In this document: piece by piece, positions 6,968 through 8,340 of the stretch
How positions within the stretch are numbered: the first letter of the stretch is position 1
Layout of the letters: every line of letters begins with the position of its first letter
Assembly: GCA_049282265.1 (NCBI GenBank)
Contig: JBAPTR010000020.1
Location: 1 to 8,340, forward strand
Length of the DNA stretch: 8,340 nt
Direction of reading: 5' to 3'
DNA from: CAYUCJ01 sp049282265
GTDB taxonomy: Bacteria; Desulfobacterota; DSM-4660; Desulfatiglandales; Desulfatiglandaceae
The notes under the pieces: model-generated
Database searches by the model: none
The model's input: only the letters and a program-made list of their open reading frames with translations
Told to the model about the DNA's origin: nothing
Program-made: the position numbers and the translations under genes

Positions 6968-7461
6968 AGTCGCCATTGACCGATGAAACTGAAACCATCC
7001 TTGCTTTTCTCCCCGGTAAAACGGCCCTTTTCCCAGTCCACCTGACCGTCAATTTTTCGGTCCAGGTAGGAAAAAGTCCTGGAAGATATCCCGTAGATGA
7101 TCATTTGTCGGGGAAAAGAGAGTAGAAAAATATCTTCTTCCCGAGATCCCAATAAATCCAATCCGTATTGAAAGGCCCTTTTCTTATTGGATGCGGGGGG
7201 AGCGATATCCCTTTGGCGCATGACCTTGACCAGTTGATCCATATACGCCACATGGTTGCTTCCCGTAAAATGCGGCCATGTAAGACCTTCCTCGTTCCCG
7301 ATCATAATGGCTTTTTCCCATCCAAGCACAAAGTCTTCATAGAAACTGGAAACGATGGCATGATTGATGAGAGCCGACCCAGCCCACAGGGTCATGCCGC
7401 CGAAACACACATAGACGACGAAGGAAACGATCCGATCTATTCTCCGTGGATAGATTCCCAT
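6964..7461 (-). CDS. Single-pass membrane protein of unknown function, 165 aa
   Basis: I do not recognise the family. The product starts MGIYPRRIDR, has one hydrophobic segment at about 11-31 (IVSFVVYVCFGGMTLWAGSA), and then a mostly polar tail of about 130 residues. Basic residues before the segment suggest an inner-membrane protein with a cytoplasmic N-terminus and periplasmic tail. It lacks the G/FTLIE signal of class III prepilins, so it is not an ordinary pilin. The ATG overlaps the stop of the upstream TPR-like gene by one base (TAATG), and its TGA overlaps the next gene's ATG (ATGA). Translational coupling to both neighbours is therefore likely. Position between TPR-like and GspA-like genes suggests an accessory assembly or alignment protein, possibly analogous to small MshJ/MshK-type factors; this is inference from context only. 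Confidence 0.8.
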   Translation of the reverse strand: MGIYPRRIDRIVSFVVYVCFGGMTLWAGSALINHAIVSSFYEDFVLGWEKAIMIGNEEGLTWPHFTGSNHVAYMDQLVKVMRQRDIAPPASNKKRAFQYGLDLLGSREEDIFLLSFPRQMIIYGISSRTFSYLDRKIDGQVDWEKGRFTGEKSKDGFSFIGQWRL

Positions 7462-8340
7462 TAATCACTGATCTTTTCCATAATGGCGGGAATCAGCGCA
7501 TTGTCTTCGTTGTTACGCCTCATCCTGAGCAGCCTTTTTCTGGCCATTTGGACGTGATTCGTCTTGATGTCCAGAATGGCCATATTGACTCCCGCCTCGA
7601 TGTCGTTATCATCCTTTTCGAGAAGCGCCTTCAAGAGGCGTCTTGCGGCATCATACTTACCTTGCTTGAGAAACCAGAAAGCCCGGAGTCTCATGACGTA
7701 ATCATTTCCAGGCCCCTTAATGGACTCCAGTTTGCCTAGGAGATCAACCACCATGGCTTTGTCTCCGCCCCGCATTCCTTCCTGGATACGTGCAACCAGG
7801 CGCGACACTTCAGCACTTCTGTCCATGTCGGAGACCTGATGGTTTTTCTCCATATGCCCGGCGGACGCTTGTTGTTCTTTTCGCACCTCTTCCGGTCTTT
7901 CTCTCCCGGAATTCCGCAGGAGGCCTTCTGAAACAAATTTTGCATCTGCTCCGACAGCAGGGCTTAACGGCGATTCCTCCGGCTCGGGAGTGGGAGTATC
8001 CTGTGAGGGCTCTTCCACCGGACGCGAAAACGGGATGACACTTGAAATGATTATGGGCGTCTTTTGCTTCAGTGGTGGCGAACTGGAGACCGTCTCTTGG
8101 ATTCTTGACACCCCTTCCCGGCCTTTTTCGGGCACCAGATAATGTATTTGTTTTGTCGATGCAATGGTTTTTCTTTCAGGGAACCCCTCTGTCACCGGAG
8201 TCATGTAGCGCAGAGACTCGCGCTTAGGTTGGTTTTTTGTTATCGGTGACAGGAGATAGGGCCCCGATACCGTGGAAGGGTCTGAAGACAACCCCTCGGT
8301 TTGGAGGGGTTTCTCAAAAAGCGGCTCGGCTATATTGCCT
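7461..8340 (-). CDS. Proline-rich protein with TPR-like C-terminus (5' partial)
   Basis: The frame runs open to the right edge (292 visible residues plus TAA), so the true start is outside. A TTG at 8291 is not a credible start because sense codons continue upstream of it (GNIAEPLFEKPLQ...). Visible residues 1-175 are polar and rich in Pro, Ser, Glu and Lys (for example DTPTPEPEESPLSP), which suggests a disordered linker. Residues about 176-292 are helical with a TPR-like pattern (RLRAFWFLKQGKYDAARRLL, then NMAILDIKTNHVQMARKRLL). A similar plan, linker plus C-terminal TPRs, is known in MshN of MSHA pilus operons; an N-terminal membrane segment would then lie off-window. It is the first visible gene of the operon and is coupled to the next by TAATG. 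A protein-protein scaffold role is likely; MshN identity is tentative. Confidence 0.78.
   Translation of the reverse strand, partial: GNIAEPLFEKPLQTEGLSSDPSTVSGPYLLSPITKNQPKRESLRYMTPVTEGFPERKTIASTKQIHYLVPEKGREGVSRIQETVSSSPPLKQKTPIIISSVIPFSRPVEEPSQDTPTPEPEESPLSPAVGADAKFVSEGLLRNSGRERPEEVRKEQQASAGHMEKNHQVSDMDRSAEVSRLVARIQEGMRGGDKAMVVDLLGKLESIKGPGNDYVMRLRAFWFLKQGKYDAARRLLKALLEKDDNDIEAGVNMAILDIKTNHVQMARKRLLRMRRNNEDNALIPAIMEKISD

Noticed and set aside
8289..8291. TTG as start of the TPR-like protein
   Set aside because: The frame stays open with sense codons to the window edge and no ribosome site precedes the TTG; the gene is better treated as partial.
1..8340. CRISPR array, tRNA, rRNA, insertion sequence or attachment site
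   Set aside because: I saw no spaced direct repeats of CRISPR size, no RNA gene signatures, no transposase or integrase motifs, and no long terminal inverted repeats.

Overview
The window looks like chromosomal DNA of a Gram-negative bacterium of the deltaproteobacterial (Desulfobacterota) type. This is judged only from protein style: a GspA/ExeA-like ATPase with a peptidoglycan-binding tail, an MshE-like ATPase, and a pilin-LamG surface protein carrying a C-S-D-G-x-D-N-D-G-D-G calcium-type motif. No rRNA, tRNA, CRISPR array or mobile-element gene is visible, so the taxonomic call is an inference.

Left block (1-2312, plus strand): one long reading frame that is already open at the left edge. 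It encodes the C-terminal 769 residues of a modular surface protein. In order it holds a piece resembling the C-terminal end of a pilin or pseudopilin, a glycine-rich linker, a cysteine-rich Ca-type loop, two Ig-like modules and two LamG/concanavalin-like modules. The LamG modules carry the 'CRAGxF' wording that I associate with MshQ-type proteins.

Right block (2337-8340, minus strand): a compact operon read right to left. It holds a proline-rich protein with a TPR-like C-terminus (5' end outside the window), a 165-aa single-pass membrane protein of unknown function, a GspA/ExeA-like AAA ATPase with a transmembrane segment and peptidoglycan-binding domain, a PilB/GspE/MshE-family assembly ATPase with tandem MshEN motifs, and a PilC/GspF/MshG-family platform protein. 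The first three genes are joined by a 1-bp overlap (TAATG) and a 4-bp overlap (ATGA). The last two follow 61 and 73 bp gaps, the second of which contains a 9-bp tandem repeat.

Together the operon encodes the inner-membrane motor of a type IV pilus or type II secretion-like fibre, closest in gene content to MSHA-type systems. The convergent LamG protein is plausibly a minor pilin or tip adhesin displayed by that machine. The 24-bp gap between the two blocks has no clear terminator. No secretin, prepilin peptidase or major pilin lies in the window; these would be expected nearby. I see nothing that is a wholly new system. The less ordinary points are the pilin-LamG fusion, the GspA-style tail on the MSHA-like ATPase, the altered c-di-GMP motif in the motor ATPase, and the unassigned 165-aa protein.
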